A stretch of DNA of 8,571 nucleotides from Syntrophaceae bacterium UBA7544 (GCA_002479215.1 DLME01000017.1:1-8571); one strand, 5' to 3'; positions 1-6,543 are shown, counted from the first letter of the stretch. The notes: generated by a model from the letters alone, not told the origin. Numbers and translations are program-made.

Positions 1-436
1 CAATCGGCGCGCCCGAAGGGCCGGCCATTTGTTGCATGCCATAAGCGATACCAAAACCCTGGATCGTACTTAAAACAACCGTGCCGTAACGAGTATATTG
101 CGTAATTTTTCGCCGCCCCGTTTCACCTTCCTTCGAAAGCCTCTCCAAATGAGGCACAGCAACAGTCAATAGCTGTAGAATAATGGAAGAACTGATATAG
201 GGCATAATGCCGAGAGCGAAAATGGAGAAATTACTAAAAGCGCCACCGGCAAACATATCCATCAGACCGAACAAAGAACCTTTGGCATGTTCAAAATAAG
301 CTAACAGAGCTACATTATCAATTCCCGGAGTTGGAATATATACGCCGATCCGATAAACGGCTAAAAGAAGGACCGTAAATAAAATCCTTCTTTGTAATTC
401 CGGAATCTTGGATACGCCTCCCAGTCCTTCTAACAA
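1..436 (-). CDS. secY: Preprotein translocase subunit SecY, N-terminal part (3' end beyond window)
   Basis: SecY is the channel subunit of the SecYEG translocon in the inner membrane, through which secreted proteins pass and from which membrane proteins insert. The 145 visible residues cover the cytosolic N-terminus, TM1 (about 18-34), the PTPGI motif (35-39), the plug region (about 53-69), TM2 with ALGIMPYISSSIILQ (74-88), the cytosolic KEGETGRRKITQYTRYG loop (102-118) and TM3. This matches classic bacterial SecY closely. The frame is open to the window edge, and roughly two thirds of the usual 420-440 residues lie outside. The start is TTG at 434-436: an in-frame TAA lies at 443-445, so no upstream ATG is possible, and GAGGT lies 8 nt ahead. 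It begins 1 nt after the rplO stop, suggesting translational coupling. SecY closing the spc cluster is the usual bacterial arrangement. Confidence 0.97.
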   Translation of the reverse strand, partial: MLEGLGGVSKIPELQRRILFTVLLLAVYRIGVYIPTPGIDNVALLAYFEHAKGSLFGLMDMFAGGAFSNFSIFALGIMPYISSSIILQLLTVAVPHLERLSKEGETGRRKITQYTRYGTVVLSTIQGFGIAYGMQQMAGPSGAPI

Positions 437-437
437 A

Positions 438-884
438 TTATATTACCTCTTCTACGGAACCGCCGGCGGCGGTTATTTTTTCTTTTGCAGCCTGACTAAC
501 TTTGGCTACTTTTAAAATAATGGGAAAATCAATATTGCCTTTAGCCAAAATTTTTATGCCATCTCCTTTTTTCTTCACAATACCACTAGCCCAAAGAGCC
601 TCTTTATCAATGATGGCGCCTTTACTGAATTTACGGCACAAATCGATTAGATTTACCGCAATAAATCTTTCGCGGAAGGGATTGCGGAAACCTCGCTTAG
701 GTAATCTCCGGGAAAGCGGCATCTGCCCTCCTTCAAAACCAGCGCGCACCTTGCCGCCGGAACGAGCCTTTTGACCCTTTTCACCTCTACCGGCTGTTTT
801 ACCCTGCCCGGAAGCGTCACCGCGGCCAACTCGTTTTCTTTTTTTCGTTGCACCGGCCGGAGACTTAAGCGAACTCAAATTCAT
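438..884 (-). CDS. rplO: 50S ribosomal protein L15 (uL15)
   Basis: L15 is a late-assembling large-subunit protein whose long basic N-terminal arm threads into 23S rRNA. The 148 residues are close to the 144 of E. coli. The arm shows the Gly/Lys/Arg-rich pattern with GRGDASGQGKT (20-30) and GFEGGQMPLSRRLPKRGF (49-66). The globular C-terminal domain carries the family pattern from KILAKGN (111-117) to AAGGSVE (139-145). The start is ATG with a strong AAGGAG spanning the end of rpmD. The gap to rpmD is 3 bp and to secY 1 bp, so the last three genes of the window are likely translated in a coupled way. Stop TAA. Nothing is missing or disrupted. Confidence 0.98.
   Translation of the reverse strand: MNLSSLKSPAGATKKRKRVGRGDASGQGKTAGRGEKGQKARSGGKVRAGFEGGQMPLSRRLPKRGFRNPFRERFIAVNLIDLCRKFSKGAIIDKEALWASGIVKKKGDGIKILAKGNIDFPIILKVAKVSQAAKEKITAAGGSVEEVI
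445..449 (-). promoter_or_regulatory. Ribosome binding site of secY
   Basis: GAGGT (AAGAGGT if extended to 451) lies inside the last codons of rplO, 8 nt before a TTG. It supports TTG at 434-436 as the secY start; the in-frame stop at 443-445 excludes anything earlier. Confidence 0.75.
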
Positions 885-887
885 AAC

Positions 888-1076
888 CTACTCCTTCGAC
901 TCTTCTACAGAAACTAAATGGGAGACTTTATTTATCATACCGCGGGTCTGCGGAGTGTCGGCTAAAATTACAATGTTATTTAATTTTTTCAAACCCATGC
1001 CGCGCAGTACTTTCCTTTGTTTTTCCGGACGGCCGATTTCGCTCATCACCATTTTAATTTTTAACATTTTACCCAC
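888..1076 (-). CDS. rpmD: 50S ribosomal protein L30 (uL30)
   Basis: L30 is a small large-subunit protein with a ferredoxin-like fold that binds 23S rRNA. The product is 62 residues, normal for bacterial L30, with [19 protein letters not shown] (14-32), DTPQTRGM (40-47) and [10 protein letters not shown] (46-55). The chosen start is GTG at 1074-1076, because GAGGT sits 8 nt upstream. An ATG three codons later (1065-1067) would give 59 residues but lies 17 nt from the SD. A TAG in frame just upstream rules out longer forms. Stop TAG. Presence of this gene is taxonomically useful: CPR/Patescibacteria are known to lack L30. A small inverted repeat lies in the 43 bp gap between rpsE and this gene. 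Confidence 0.96.
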   Translation of the reverse strand: MGKMLKIKMVMSEIGRPEKQRKVLRGMGLKKLNNIVILADTPQTRGMINKVSHLVSVEESKE

Positions 1077-1084
1077 TTTAAGCT

Positions 1085-1089
1085 ACCTC
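1085..1089 (-). promoter_or_regulatory. Ribosome binding site of rpmD
   Basis: GAGGT lies 8 nt before GTG (1074-1076) but 17 nt before the in-frame ATG (1065-1067). The spacing favours the GTG start. A weak GTGGG nearer the ATG leaves some doubt. Confidence 0.6.
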
Positions 1090-1094
1090 AATAG

Positions 1095-1110
1095 TGTCAT
1101 TAATATGACA
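1095..1110 (-). other. Small inverted repeat between rpsE and rpmD
   Basis: In the transcript strand the arms TGTCAT and ATGACA are perfect 6-base complements around an ATTA loop, ending 5 nt before the rpmD SD. With only two G-C pairs among six, it would be a weak RNA hairpin. No U-run follows directly, so it is not an intrinsic terminator. It could modestly affect rpmD translation or be chance in A+T-rich DNA. Confidence 0.3.
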
Positions 1111-1119
1111 TTAACAAAA

Positions 1120-1599
1120 TTATTTCCCTCTTTGTGCGGCAATATCCGCCGGGTCTTTTAACTGGCAAAGACCCTCGAGAGTGGCTTTGACTAAATTGTG
1201 TGGATTATGAGAACCTAGGCATTTTGTTAAAATATTGCTAACGCCCGCAACTTCCAATACTGCTCTGACGGCGCCCCCGGCAATAAGACCTGTTCCTTCC
1301 GATGCGGGTTTTAACAATACCTTACCCGCGCCATAACTGCCTATCACTTCGTAAGGGATCGTTCTATTTGTAATGGCAACTTTCACCATGGTTTTTTTTG
1401 CCATATCCATGCCCTTGCGGATAGCTTCCGGCACTTCGTGCGCTTTGCCCAAACCGGCTCCGATCATCCCTTTACCATCACCGACGACAACTATGGCGCT
1501 AAAACGAAACCGCCTGCCTCCCTTGACCACTTTTGCCGTCCGGTTAATGGTAACAACCCGGTCCAGGAGCTCTACATCTTTCATTTCTTTTTTATCCAA
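1120..1599 (-). CDS. rpsE: 30S ribosomal protein S5 (uS5)
   Basis: S5 sits on the solvent side of the small subunit near the mRNA entry site and affects decoding accuracy. The double-stranded-RNA-binding-like N-terminal domain shows [19 protein letters not shown] (24-42) followed by IGAGLGKA (46-53). The C-terminal domain has [20 protein letters not shown] (98-117) and [16 protein letters not shown] (129-144). At 159 residues it is slightly shorter than E. coli S5 (167), stopping at AAQRGK without the usual extra C-terminal residues. The likely start is TTG at 1597-1599, with AAGGG 8 nt upstream. An in-frame ATG at 1582-1584 (product 154 residues) lacks an SD at a good distance but cannot be excluded. 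Gaps are 42 bp to rplR and 43 bp to rpmD. Stop TAA. Confidence 0.97.
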   Translation of the reverse strand: MDKKEMKDVELLDRVVTINRTAKVVKGGRRFRFSAIVVVGDGKGMIGAGLGKAHEVPEAIRKGMDMAKKTMVKVAITNRTIPYEVIGSYGAGKVLLKPASEGTGLIAGGAVRAVLEVAGVSNILTKCLGSHNPHNLVKATLEGLCQLKDPADIAAQRGK

Positions 1600-1607
1600 C
1601 GCTTCTT

Positions 1608-1612
1608 CCCTT
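1608..1612 (-). promoter_or_regulatory. Ribosome binding site of rpsE
   Basis: AAGGG lies 8 nt before TTG at 1597-1599 and 23 nt before the next in-frame ATG (1582-1584). This favours the TTG start, although the SD core is only moderate. Confidence 0.55.
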
Positions 1613-1641
1613 ATCCTAAGTATTATAGTAAAAAGCTGAAA

Positions 1642-2007
1642 TTAAAATTTAAGACCATTTTCCCGCGCCGCATCGGCCAATGCTTTAACGCGGCCGTGAT
1701 AGAGAAACCTGCCTCTATCAAAAACGACTTTATTTACTCCTATGGACAGTAGGCGTTCCGCGATTAACTTGCCTACTTCCTTTGCCACCTCTACTTTTTT
1801 CTTGCCTTTAATTTTTTTAGATAAATCCTTGCTCAAAGTTGACGCTATTGCCAATGTAGCCGACTGAGTATCATTAATGGCTTGCACATAAATATGTTTA
1901 TCACTCCGGAATACCGAAAGGCGAGGCCTTTCCTTAGTTCCAATGATTTTGCCTCTTACTCTTTTTTCTCTTTTTAATCTAATTTTTAATGTCTTTTTGG
2001 AAGCCAA
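1642..2007 (-). CDS. rplR: 50S ribosomal protein L18 (uL18)
   Basis: L18 binds 5S rRNA and, with L5, anchors the 5S particle in the central protuberance. The 121 residues are the usual length. A basic N-terminal segment (about 3-20) precedes [16 protein letters not shown] (27-42), and the C-terminal signature includes [20 protein letters not shown] (94-113), the conserved rRNA-contacting end. The start is TTG at 2005-2007 with GAGGT 6 nt upstream. The reading frame contains no methionine codon elsewhere, so a non-ATG start is unavoidable for this gene. Gaps are 49 bp from rplF and 42 bp to rpsE. Stop TAA. Confidence 0.97.
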   Translation of the reverse strand: MASKKTLKIRLKREKRVRGKIIGTKERPRLSVFRSDKHIYVQAINDTQSATLAIASTLSKDLSKKIKGKKKVEVAKEVGKLIAERLLSIGVNKVVFDRGRFLYHGRVKALADAARENGLKF

Positions 2008-2013
2008 TTTTCT

Positions 2014-2018
2014 ACCTC
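2014..2018 (-). promoter_or_regulatory. Ribosome binding site of rplR
   Basis: GAGGT (TGAGGT extended) lies 6 nt before TTG at 2005-2007. It confirms the TTG start of rplR, whose frame offers no ATG. The nearby ATG overlapping this SD opens only a two-codon frame. Confidence 0.75.
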
Positions 2019-2056
2019 ATTAACGGCTAAATAAAAATTTCGTATGTTTAATTAGT

Positions 2057-2596
2057 TCAGGCGCTGGCCGACTTACCGGCTTTGCGCTTGATGTACTCAC
2101 CAACATACTTAATACCCTTGCCTTTATAAGGCTCTGGTTTTTTTAACGCTCTGATTTCCGCTGCAACGCGGCCAACCAGTTGCTTATCGATACCGGAAAC
2201 AAATATATTTATTTGTTTATCCACCTTAACTTCTATTCCTTTGGGAATATTGTACTGTACCGGACTGGAAAACCCTAAAATCAACTTCAGAGTGTTTCCG
2301 GTTGCTTCGGCACGATAACCGACCCCGGATATTTCCAATCGTTTTTCAAAACCATTGCTGACACCATTTACCATGTTTCCGATTATAGTTCTGGCTAAAC
2401 CATGATAAGACCGGGCAAGCCGCTCATCCGATTTTCTTTCAATGACCAGATTGCCGTCAGCAACGGCCATAGTTATCCCCTCGGGCAATTTCGACGATAA
2501 CGCTCCCTTGGGTCCTTCTACTTTAACAATACCGCCACTTTGGCTGATTTTAACATTTTTAGGAAAAGTAATCGGTTTTTTGCCTATTCTCGACAT
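2057..2596 (-). CDS. rplF: 50S ribosomal protein L6 (uL6)
   Basis: L6 has two repeated RNA-binding domains and lies near the factor-binding site and sarcin-ricin loop of the large subunit. With the start chosen here it is 179 residues, typical for bacteria, opening with the family N-terminus MSRIGKKPI. The first domain ends around residue 80, the second has LEISGVGYRAEATG (87-100), and the C-terminal signature PEPYKGKGIKYVGE is at 154-167. The ATG at 2594-2596 has AGGAG 9 nt upstream. The open frame extends 14 codons further to a TTG inside the rpsH end, but that extension has no family similarity and would read through the SD. Stop TGA, the only TGA in the window. Confidence 0.97.
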   Translation of the reverse strand: MSRIGKKPITFPKNVKISQSGGIVKVEGPKGALSSKLPEGITMAVADGNLVIERKSDERLARSYHGLARTIIGNMVNGVSNGFEKRLEISGVGYRAEATGNTLKLILGFSSPVQYNIPKGIEVKVDKQINIFVSGIDKQLVGRVAAEIRALKKPEPYKGKGIKYVGEYIKRKAGKSASA

Positions 2597-2605
2597 TAAC
2601 AAGCT

Positions 2606-2610
2606 CTCCT
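2606..2610 (-). promoter_or_regulatory. Ribosome binding site of rplF
   Basis: AGGAG lies 9 nt before ATG at 2594-2596. It decides between this start, which gives the conserved MSRIGKKPI N-terminus, and an upstream in-frame TTG at 2636-2638. Confidence 0.75.
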
Positions 2611-2631
2611 GCTTAACATCATTTATTAAAA

Positions 2632-3033
2632 TTACCAAACCTTACAAAGAATTTCTCCGCCAACATTCAACTCCCTGGCTTCTTGATCTGTAATCACACC
2701 GTGTGACGTTGAAAGAATAGAGACGCCAAAACCGTTCAAAACTTTAGGAATACTATCGGAGGCTACATAAACTCGGCGTCCCGGTTTGCTCACCCTTTTA
2801 ATATCGGTAATAACGGCACGTTTGGTATCGGGGTACTTCAGCATTATTTTTAACATCTGCTGCCCTTTTTCATCTTTCACATTATCGTAGCTATTGATAT
2901 ATCCTGCCTTCTTCAATACTTTGGCAATATTGATATTCATCTGCGATGCATAAACATTAACACTCTTGAACCGCGCCTTATTCGCATTTCTAATTCTCGT
3001 AAGCATATCGGCAATAGGATCGGTCATCCCCAT
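2632..3033 (-). CDS. rpsH: 30S ribosomal protein S8 (uS8)
   Basis: S8 is a primary 16S rRNA-binding protein of the central domain. In E. coli it is also the translational repressor of the spc operon; whether that applies here is unknown. The 133 residues are normal. The N-terminal domain shows DPIADMLTRIRNA (5-17), and the middle has VSKPGRRVYV (81-90). The C-terminal signature GVSILSTSHGVITDQEA (103-119) carries the conserved Ser-Thr-Ser-x-Gly RNA contact. The ATG at 3031-3033 has AAGGAG 7 nt upstream, better placed than the second Met at codon 3. Gaps are 22 bp from rpsN and 35 bp to rplF. Stop TAA. Confidence 0.98.
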   Translation of the reverse strand: MGMTDPIADMLTRIRNANKARFKSVNVYASQMNINIAKVLKKAGYINSYDNVKDEKGQQMLKIMLKYPDTKRAVITDIKRVSKPGRRVYVASDSIPKVLNGFGVSILSTSHGVITDQEARELNVGGEILCKVW

Positions 3034-3055
3034 GCTTTTTCTCCTTAACTCAAAG

Positions 3056-3241
3056 TTACCAACTCGATTTTATTACACCCGGAAGCTCTCCCTGCAAGGC
3101 AAGTTTCCGCAAACAAATTCTGCACATGTCAAATTTTCTATAATACGCTCGCGGCCGGCCGCATAGCGGGCAGCGGTTATATTCTCTTACCGAAAACTTC
3201 ATTTTTCTTTTCGCTTTCGCAATTAATGACTTCTTTGCCAC
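3056..3241 (-). CDS. rpsN: 30S ribosomal protein S14, zinc-binding short form (uS14)
   Basis: S14 sits in the head of the small subunit next to S3 and S10. This is the short zinc-binding type: 61 residues with Cys at 24, 27, 40 and 43 arranged as two CxxC pairs (CPLC and CRIC). The longer zinc-free form of E. coli (about 101 residues) lacks these cysteines. The basic N-terminus (1-15) and the C-terminal [10 protein letters not shown] match the type. The start is GTG at 3239-3241 with GGAGG 8 nt upstream; the next Met (codon 14) would remove the conserved N-terminus. Where bacteria have both forms, the zinc-free paralogue is often induced under zinc shortage; no second copy is visible in this window. 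Stop TAA. Confidence 0.98.
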   Translation of the reverse strand: MAKKSLIAKAKRKMKFSVREYNRCPLCGRPRAYYRKFDMCRICLRKLALQGELPGVIKSSW

Positions 3242-3249
3242 ACTAAATT

Positions 3250-3254
3250 CCTCC
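3250..3254 (-). promoter_or_regulatory. Ribosome binding site of rpsN
   Basis: GGAGG lies 8 nt before GTG at 3239-3241. It is among the strongest SD cores in the window and fixes the GTG start of rpsN. Confidence 0.75.
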
Positions 3255-3267
3255 GGAGATTCCTCTT

Positions 3268-3807
3268 TTAATTCTTAAAAGGCACACCCATCAGTTTCAA
3301 TAAAACCCTTGCTTCTTTATCAGTTTTTGCCGTAGTCACGATTGTAATGTTCATTCCTTTTACCTTTTCCACCTTATCGTATTCAATTTCCGGGAATATT
3401 ATTTGTTCCTGTAAACCTATGGAAAAATTTCCCCTACCGTCAAACGCATTAGGCGATATACCGCGGAAATCTCTTACCTTGGGTAAAGCAACATTTACCA
3501 AACGGTCAAAAAACTCATACATGATTTCTTTTCTTAAGATAACCGAGCAGCCGATCGGCATTCCCTGTCTTAATTTAAAGGTCGCTATGGATTTCTTCGC
3601 TTTAGTTACTACAGGTTTTTGTCCGGTAATCATAGCCAACTCTTGCACGGCACTATCAATAATTTTTATGTTTTGAATCGCTTCGCCAAGACCCATATTA
3701 ATGACTATTTTTTCCATCTTGGGCACTTGCATTGGATTTTTGTAATTAAATTCTTCAATCAGAGCCGGAACTACTTTTTTTAAATAATAACTTTTTAATC
3801 TTGCCAT
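3268..3807 (-). CDS. rplE: 50S ribosomal protein L5 (uL5)
   Basis: L5 binds 5S rRNA and, in the central protuberance, contacts the P-site tRNA and forms a bridge to the small subunit. The 179 residues match the family length. Visible signatures are [18 protein letters not shown] (26-43), [18 protein letters not shown] (62-79) with the following RQGMPIG, the loop [18 protein letters not shown] (101-118), and the C-terminal [20 protein letters not shown] (158-177). The ATG at 3805-3807 follows the rplX stop by 6 bp. AAGGGG lies only 2 nt before the ATG, unusually close, while an AGG further up gives about 10 nt, so initiation may lean on coupling with rplX. Stop TAA. Confidence 0.98.
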   Translation of the reverse strand: MARLKSYYLKKVVPALIEEFNYKNPMQVPKMEKIVINMGLGEAIQNIKIIDSAVQELAMITGQKPVVTKAKKSIATFKLRQGMPIGCSVILRKEIMYEFFDRLVNVALPKVRDFRGISPNAFDGRGNFSIGLQEQIIFPEIEYDKVEKVKGMNITIVTTAKTDKEARVLLKLMGVPFKN

Positions 3808-3813
3808 TTCCCC

Positions 3814-4137
3814 TTAACCTACACCGATTACGTCGTTACATTTGCTGCAAATGCGTACCTTCTTCCCATCTTCGAGCATCTTATTTCTTACTCTAACTGC
3901 TGTGTTGCATTTATTACACAATAAGCTGACTTTAGAAATATGAATTGAGCCCTCTTTTTCCACTACACCGCCCTTAGTTTTTTGGTCGGGTTTTTTATGC
4001 TTCTTGATCATATTAACTTTTTCTATTACTATTCTGTCCTTCTCTGGAATAGCTTTCAGTATCTTGCCGGTTTTTCCCTTATCTTTACCGGCAAGAATTT
4101 TAACCATATCCCCTTTTTTCAATTTGCTTAAACTCAT
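3814..4137 (-). CDS. rplX: 50S ribosomal protein L24 with four-cysteine C-terminal zinc-ribbon motif (uL24)
   Basis: L24 is an assembly-initiating 23S rRNA-binding protein near the exit of the peptide tunnel. The product is 107 residues. A KOW domain opens it (about 5-35, with [15 protein letters not shown] at 12-26), followed by [13 protein letters not shown] (40-52). The C-terminal part has two CxxC pairs, at C74/C77 and C97/C100, flanking DGKKVRIC. That spacing suggests a zinc ribbon, found in some but not all bacterial L24 proteins; E. coli and B. subtilis versions lack it. The start is ATG at 4135-4137 with GAGG 6 nt upstream. An in-frame TTG five codons earlier (4150-4152) would place the SD inside the gene and is rejected. 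Stop TAA. Confidence 0.97.
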   Translation of the reverse strand: MSLSKLKKGDMVKILAGKDKGKTGKILKAIPEKDRIVIEKVNMIKKHKKPDQKTKGGVVEKEGSIHISKVSLLCNKCNTAVRVRNKMLEDGKKVRICSKCNDVIGVG

Positions 4138-4143
4138 TTTCTT

Positions 4144-4147
4144 CCTC
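4144..4147 (-). promoter_or_regulatory. Ribosome binding site of rplX
   Basis: GAGG (AGAGGAAG in context) lies 6 nt before ATG at 4135-4137 and decides that start over the in-frame TTG at 4150-4152. Confidence 0.7.
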
Positions 4148-4159
4148 TGCAAAACATTT

Positions 4160-4528
4160 TTACAAAACCTCTGGAGCTAGAGATATAATCTTCATGAACT
4201 GTTTTGCTCTCAGTTCACGAGCAACAGGCCCGAAAATTCTTGTTCCAACTGGTTCCATCTGGTTGGAAATTAAAACCGCCGAGTTGTCATCAAACTTCAG
4301 ATAAGAACCGTCCGGCCTTTTTACTTCCTTAACAGTACGCACGATGACTGCCTTCATCACGTCGCCTTTTTTTACCTTGGAATTCGGAATTGCTTCTTTT
4401 ACCGAAACCACAATTACATCCCCCAAACTGGCATAACGACGCTTTGATCCGCCAAGCACCTTAATGCAAGCAACCTTCTTGGCGCCGGAATTATCCGCAA
4501 CATTTAATATGGTCTGCATCTGAATCAT
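4160..4528 (-). CDS. rplN: 50S ribosomal protein L14 (uL14)
   Basis: L14 is a five-stranded beta-barrel protein at the subunit interface, forming bridges with 16S rRNA and contacting L19. It has exactly the standard bacterial length of 122 residues. The N-terminus [19 protein letters not shown] is the classic L14 opening. Further signatures are [20 protein letters not shown] (64-83) and [13 protein letters not shown] (95-107), with EVL at the very end. The ATG at 4526-4528 has GGAG 8 nt upstream, separated by a T-run. Gaps are 42 bp from rpsQ and 22 bp to rplX. In E. coli L14 opens the spc operon; here no promoter is evident in the preceding gap, so S10 and spc genes appear to be continuous. 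Stop TAA. Confidence 0.98.
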   Translation of the reverse strand: MIQMQTILNVADNSGAKKVACIKVLGGSKRRYASLGDVIVVSVKEAIPNSKVKKGDVMKAVIVRTVKEVKRPDGSYLKFDDNSAVLISNQMEPVGTRIFGPVARELRAKQFMKIISLAPEVL

Positions 4529-4570
4529 AAAAAAAACTCCATCAAATCAGCTCGTTTGCTGAATTACTCC

Positions 4571-4828
4571 CTATTTTGCCCGCTCCATAATTTCCAGCAT
4601 ACGCCAGCGCTTTTCCTTGCTCAACGGTCGCGCCTCAATAATCAGAACGGTATCTCCCACTTTGCACTGATTTTGCTCATCATGGGCCTTGTATTTCACG
4701 TGTTTGCGCACATACTTATGAAAAACAGGATGTTTTACCAAACGTTCGGCTTTTACTACGATTGTCTTATCCATCTTATCGCTTATTACTACGCCCTTAA
4801 TCGTGCGCTTGTTCCCACGCTCACCCAT
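4571..4828 (-). CDS. rpsQ: 30S ribosomal protein S17 (uS17)
   Basis: S17 is a primary 16S rRNA binder with an OB fold in the 5' domain of the small subunit. The 85 residues are the usual size. The N-terminal half reads [19 protein letters not shown] (7-25). The middle has HPVFHKYV (33-40), and the C-terminal family signature is [18 protein letters not shown] (58-75). The ATG at 4826-4828 begins 1 nt after the rpmC stop. The nearest strong SD, AAGGAGG, sits in the end of rpmC at a long 12 nt, so initiation probably benefits from ribosomes finishing rpmC. Stop TAG. Confidence 0.97.
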   Translation of the reverse strand: MGERGNKRTIKGVVISDKMDKTIVVKAERLVKHPVFHKYVRKHVKYKAHDEQNQCKVGDTVLIIEARPLSKEKRWRMLEIMERAK

Positions 4829-4829
4829 G

Positions 4830-5024
4830 TTAACTTGCAGCCTCCTTTGTTTTCAGTACCGTTTTGATGCGAGCAATGTCCTTGCGGATTTTCCCCAGCA
4901 TTGCTGTCGATTCCAACTGGTCTGATGCATGACGAATTCGCAACCGAAAAAGTTCTTCTACTAAATCACTGTTTTTTTGTTTGAGTTCTTCAATTCCCAG
5001 ATCTCTGATTTCCTTAAATTTCAT
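4830..5024 (-). CDS. rpmC: 50S ribosomal protein L29 (uL29)
   Basis: L29 is a small helical protein at the tunnel exit, next to L23, where it helps form the docking area for trigger factor and SRP. The 64 residues form the expected antiparallel helix pair: [20 protein letters not shown] (2-21), then [15 protein letters not shown] (23-37), and a second helix with [16 protein letters not shown] (45-60). The ATG at 5022-5024 lies within the rplP end, giving an 11 bp overlap in a different frame, and is preceded by GAGGGAG. The overlap and SD point to translational coupling with rplP. Stop TAA. Confidence 0.96.
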   Translation of the reverse strand: MKFKEIRDLGIEELKQKNSDLVEELFRLRIRHASDQLESTAMLGKIRKDIARIKTVLKTKEAAS

Positions 5025-5436
5025 CAGATATCTCCCTCGCTAAAAACTTTGTTGTAATAGGCAACTTATGTGCCGCCAGGCGAAATGCTTCTTTAGCTAC
5101 TTCCCTTGTTACACCTTCCATCTCATAGAGAACAGAACCGGGTTTAACTACAGCTACCCATCCTTCGGGCGCGCCCTTTCCTTTGCCCATACGAGTTTCG
5201 GCTGGCTTCTTGGTGACTGGCTTATGAGGATAAACCCTGATCCAAATCTTACCACCGCGCTTGACATGACGAGTCATCGCTATACGTGCTGCTTCAATTT
5301 GTCTGGAAGTAATCCAGCCGCATTCTGCCGCTTGCAATCCATATTCACCAAAAGCAATCGAGCTTCCTCTTGTTGCTTTGCCTCCCATGCGGCCTTTTTG
5401 CATCTTTCTATATTTTACCCTTTTCGGCATTAACAT
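5014..5436 (-). CDS. rplP: 50S ribosomal protein L16 (uL16)
   Basis: L16 lines the A-site side of the peptidyl-transferase region and helps position A-site tRNA. The 140 residues are standard. The N-terminus [11 protein letters not shown] is typical, followed by [20 protein letters not shown] (24-43), a conserved basic stretch at [15 protein letters not shown] (64-78), and [18 protein letters not shown] (83-100). The first ATG (5434-5436) lies 9 nt from a GGGAG and gives the common MLMPKR form; the second, two codons on, is 15 nt away. The 76 bp gap from rpsC is the longest in the window. The last 11 bp overlap rpmC. Stop TAA. Confidence 0.98.
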   Translation of the reverse strand: MLMPKRVKYRKMQKGRMGGKATRGSSIAFGEYGLQAAECGWITSRQIEAARIAMTRHVKRGGKIWIRVYPHKPVTKKPAETRMGKGKGAPEGWVAVVKPGSVLYEMEGVTREVAKEAFRLAAHKLPITTKFLAREISDEI

Positions 5437-5512
5437 AAGCTAAAACTCCCGTTAGTCCTTACAACTATTTTCGTTATTCGATATATGCCAGATAAATAAT
5501 CCAGCAAGATGC

Positions 5513-6157
5513 TTATTGTTTTACGTTCTTCGACGGTAATACCTCTCCGTGAAAAATTAACACTTTAACCCCGATCAGCCCATATGCCGTATGGGCTTCA
5601 ATAAAACCATAATCAATGTCGGCACGCAGAGTGTGCAGAGGCACTCGACCTTCCCTATACCATTCGGATCGCGACATTTCAGCTCCGCCTAATCTGCCGG
5701 AACAGGTAATTTTAATTCCCTTCGCTCCAAATTTCAGGGCATAACCAACACACTTTTTCATAGCTCGACGAAAGGCCACTCTTCTTTCCAATTGCATGGC
5801 AACATTTTCCGCAACTAATTGGGCATCCACTTCCGGTTTACGCACTTCTAAAATATTTATTATAATTTCTGATTGAGTAAATTTTTCCGTATCGGCTTTT
5901 AGCTTCTCGATTTCCGAGCCTTTTTTACCTATAATCACACCGGGCCTAGCCGAGTAAATATTTACCTTAGCCTTATTAGCTGCTCGTTCAATTTCAATTT
6001 TGGAAATACCGGCATGATAAAGCTTTTTCTTGAGGTATTTTCTAATTTGTACATCCTCGTGCAACAGTTCGCTGTAACTCTTATCGGCAAACCAAACTGA
6101 TTGCCATTTTTTAATATAACCTAATCGTAATCCTACCGGGTTAACCTTCTGACCCAA
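5513..6157 (-). CDS. rpsC: 30S ribosomal protein S3 (uS3)
   Basis: S3 forms part of the mRNA entry channel in the small-subunit head and contributes to its helicase activity with S4 and S5. The 214 residues are normal. The opening [13 protein letters not shown] is invariant in the family. The KH type-2 domain includes [19 protein letters not shown] (68-86) with the GxxG loop GKKG at 77-80. The C-terminal domain has [21 protein letters not shown] sequence (here [20 protein letters not shown]) and [16 protein letters not shown]. The start is TTG at 6155-6157, preceded by a full-consensus AAGGAGGT 6 nt away. The universally conserved N-terminus leaves no room for another start. Gap to rplV is 12 bp. 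Stop TAA. Confidence 0.98.
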   Translation of the reverse strand: MGQKVNPVGLRLGYIKKWQSVWFADKSYSELLHEDVQIRKYLKKKLYHAGISKIEIERAANKAKVNIYSARPGVIIGKKGSEIEKLKADTEKFTQSEIIINILEVRKPEVDAQLVAENVAMQLERRVAFRRAMKKCVGYALKFGAKGIKITCSGRLGGAEMSRSEWYREGRVPLHTLRADIDYGFIEAHTAYGLIGVKVLIFHGEVLPSKNVKQ

Positions 6158-6163
6158 TATCGT

Positions 6164-6171
6164 ACCTCCTT
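6164..6171 (-). promoter_or_regulatory. Full-consensus ribosome binding site of rpsC
   Basis: AAGGAGGT, complementary to the common 3' end of 16S rRNA, sits 6 nt before TTG at 6155-6157 and overlaps the rplV stop. A perfect SD may compensate for the weak start codon. Confidence 0.8.
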
Positions 6172-6502
6172 ACATTTCATCCAAAACAACTGTAATATGT
6201 GTAGTTCTTTTCTTGATTCCTGCCGCTTTTCCTTGAGCTCTTGCCCTCCATCGTTTTAATGTCGGCCCCTGACCTACGAATATTTCTTTCACGTAAAGAA
6301 TATTTTCGTCAATATTAGGATTCTGGGCAGCATTGGCCAGAGCTGATTTAAGAACCTTAGCCACAATACCTGCCGCATACTTTCTGGTGTAAAGAAGGAT
6401 TTTATTAGCTTCCTGCACCTTCTTTCCTCTTACCAAATCAACCACCAACCTGACTTTCTGCGGCGACATCCTTATATATTTTGCAACTGCTTTTGCTTCC
6501 AT
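6170..6502 (-). CDS. rplV: 50S ribosomal protein L22 (uL22)
   Basis: L22 spans all 23S rRNA domains, and its long beta-hairpin lines the peptide exit tunnel opposite L4. The 110 residues equal the E. coli length. The globular part has [20 protein letters not shown] (10-29) and [12 protein letters not shown] (54-65). The hairpin region spans about 78-98 ([20 protein letters not shown], positions 77-96) and the end is [14 protein letters not shown]. The hairpin is intact, with no insertion or deletion of the kind linked to macrolide resistance. The ATG at 6500-6502 has GGAG about 10 nt upstream. Gaps are 41 bp from rpsS and 12 bp to rpsC. Stop TAA. Confidence 0.98.
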   Translation of the reverse strand: MEAKAVAKYIRMSPQKVRLVVDLVRGKKVQEANKILLYTRKYAAGIVAKVLKSALANAAQNPNIDENILYVKEIFVGQGPTLKRWRARAQGKAAGIKKRTTHITVVLDEM

Positions 6503-6543
6503 GTTAAATCAACTCCAAACTTATCAAACATAGCCTCGAAGAA

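Noticed and set aside
502..774. Plus-strand and alternate-frame open frames throughout the window, for example this 90-codon one opposite rplO.
   Set aside because: Each lies opposite or within a well-supported ribosomal protein gene, has no recognisable domain, and fits the expected shadow of conserved coding sequence.
1623..1628. A TATAAT hexamer on the minus strand between rplR and rpsE, as an internal promoter.
   Set aside because: No acceptable -35 element lies at 16-19 nt (the best is about three of six matches), and such hexamers are expected by chance in A+T-rich spacers.
2597..2638. A 14-codon N-terminal extension of L6 starting at an upstream TTG.
   Set aside because: The extension overlaps the end of rpsH, reads through the AGGAG at 2606-2610 and has no L6 similarity. 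The ATG at 2594-2596 gives the conserved MSRIGKKPI opening.
3790..3830. An E. coli-style S8 repressor-binding hairpin around the rplX-rplE junction.
   Set aside because: The gap is only 6 bp and I see no stem with the asymmetric bulge of the known S8 site. Regulation by S8 cannot be claimed from this sequence.
4138..4152. A five-codon N-terminal extension of L24 starting at TTG (4150-4152).
   Set aside because: It would place the GAGG ribosome binding site inside the gene and has no SD of its own. ATG at 4135-4137 is correctly spaced.
4529..4570. The T-run before rplN as part of an intrinsic terminator separating S10 and spc operons.
   Set aside because: No G+C-rich stem precedes the run; it is simply the spacer between a GGAG site and the rplN ATG.
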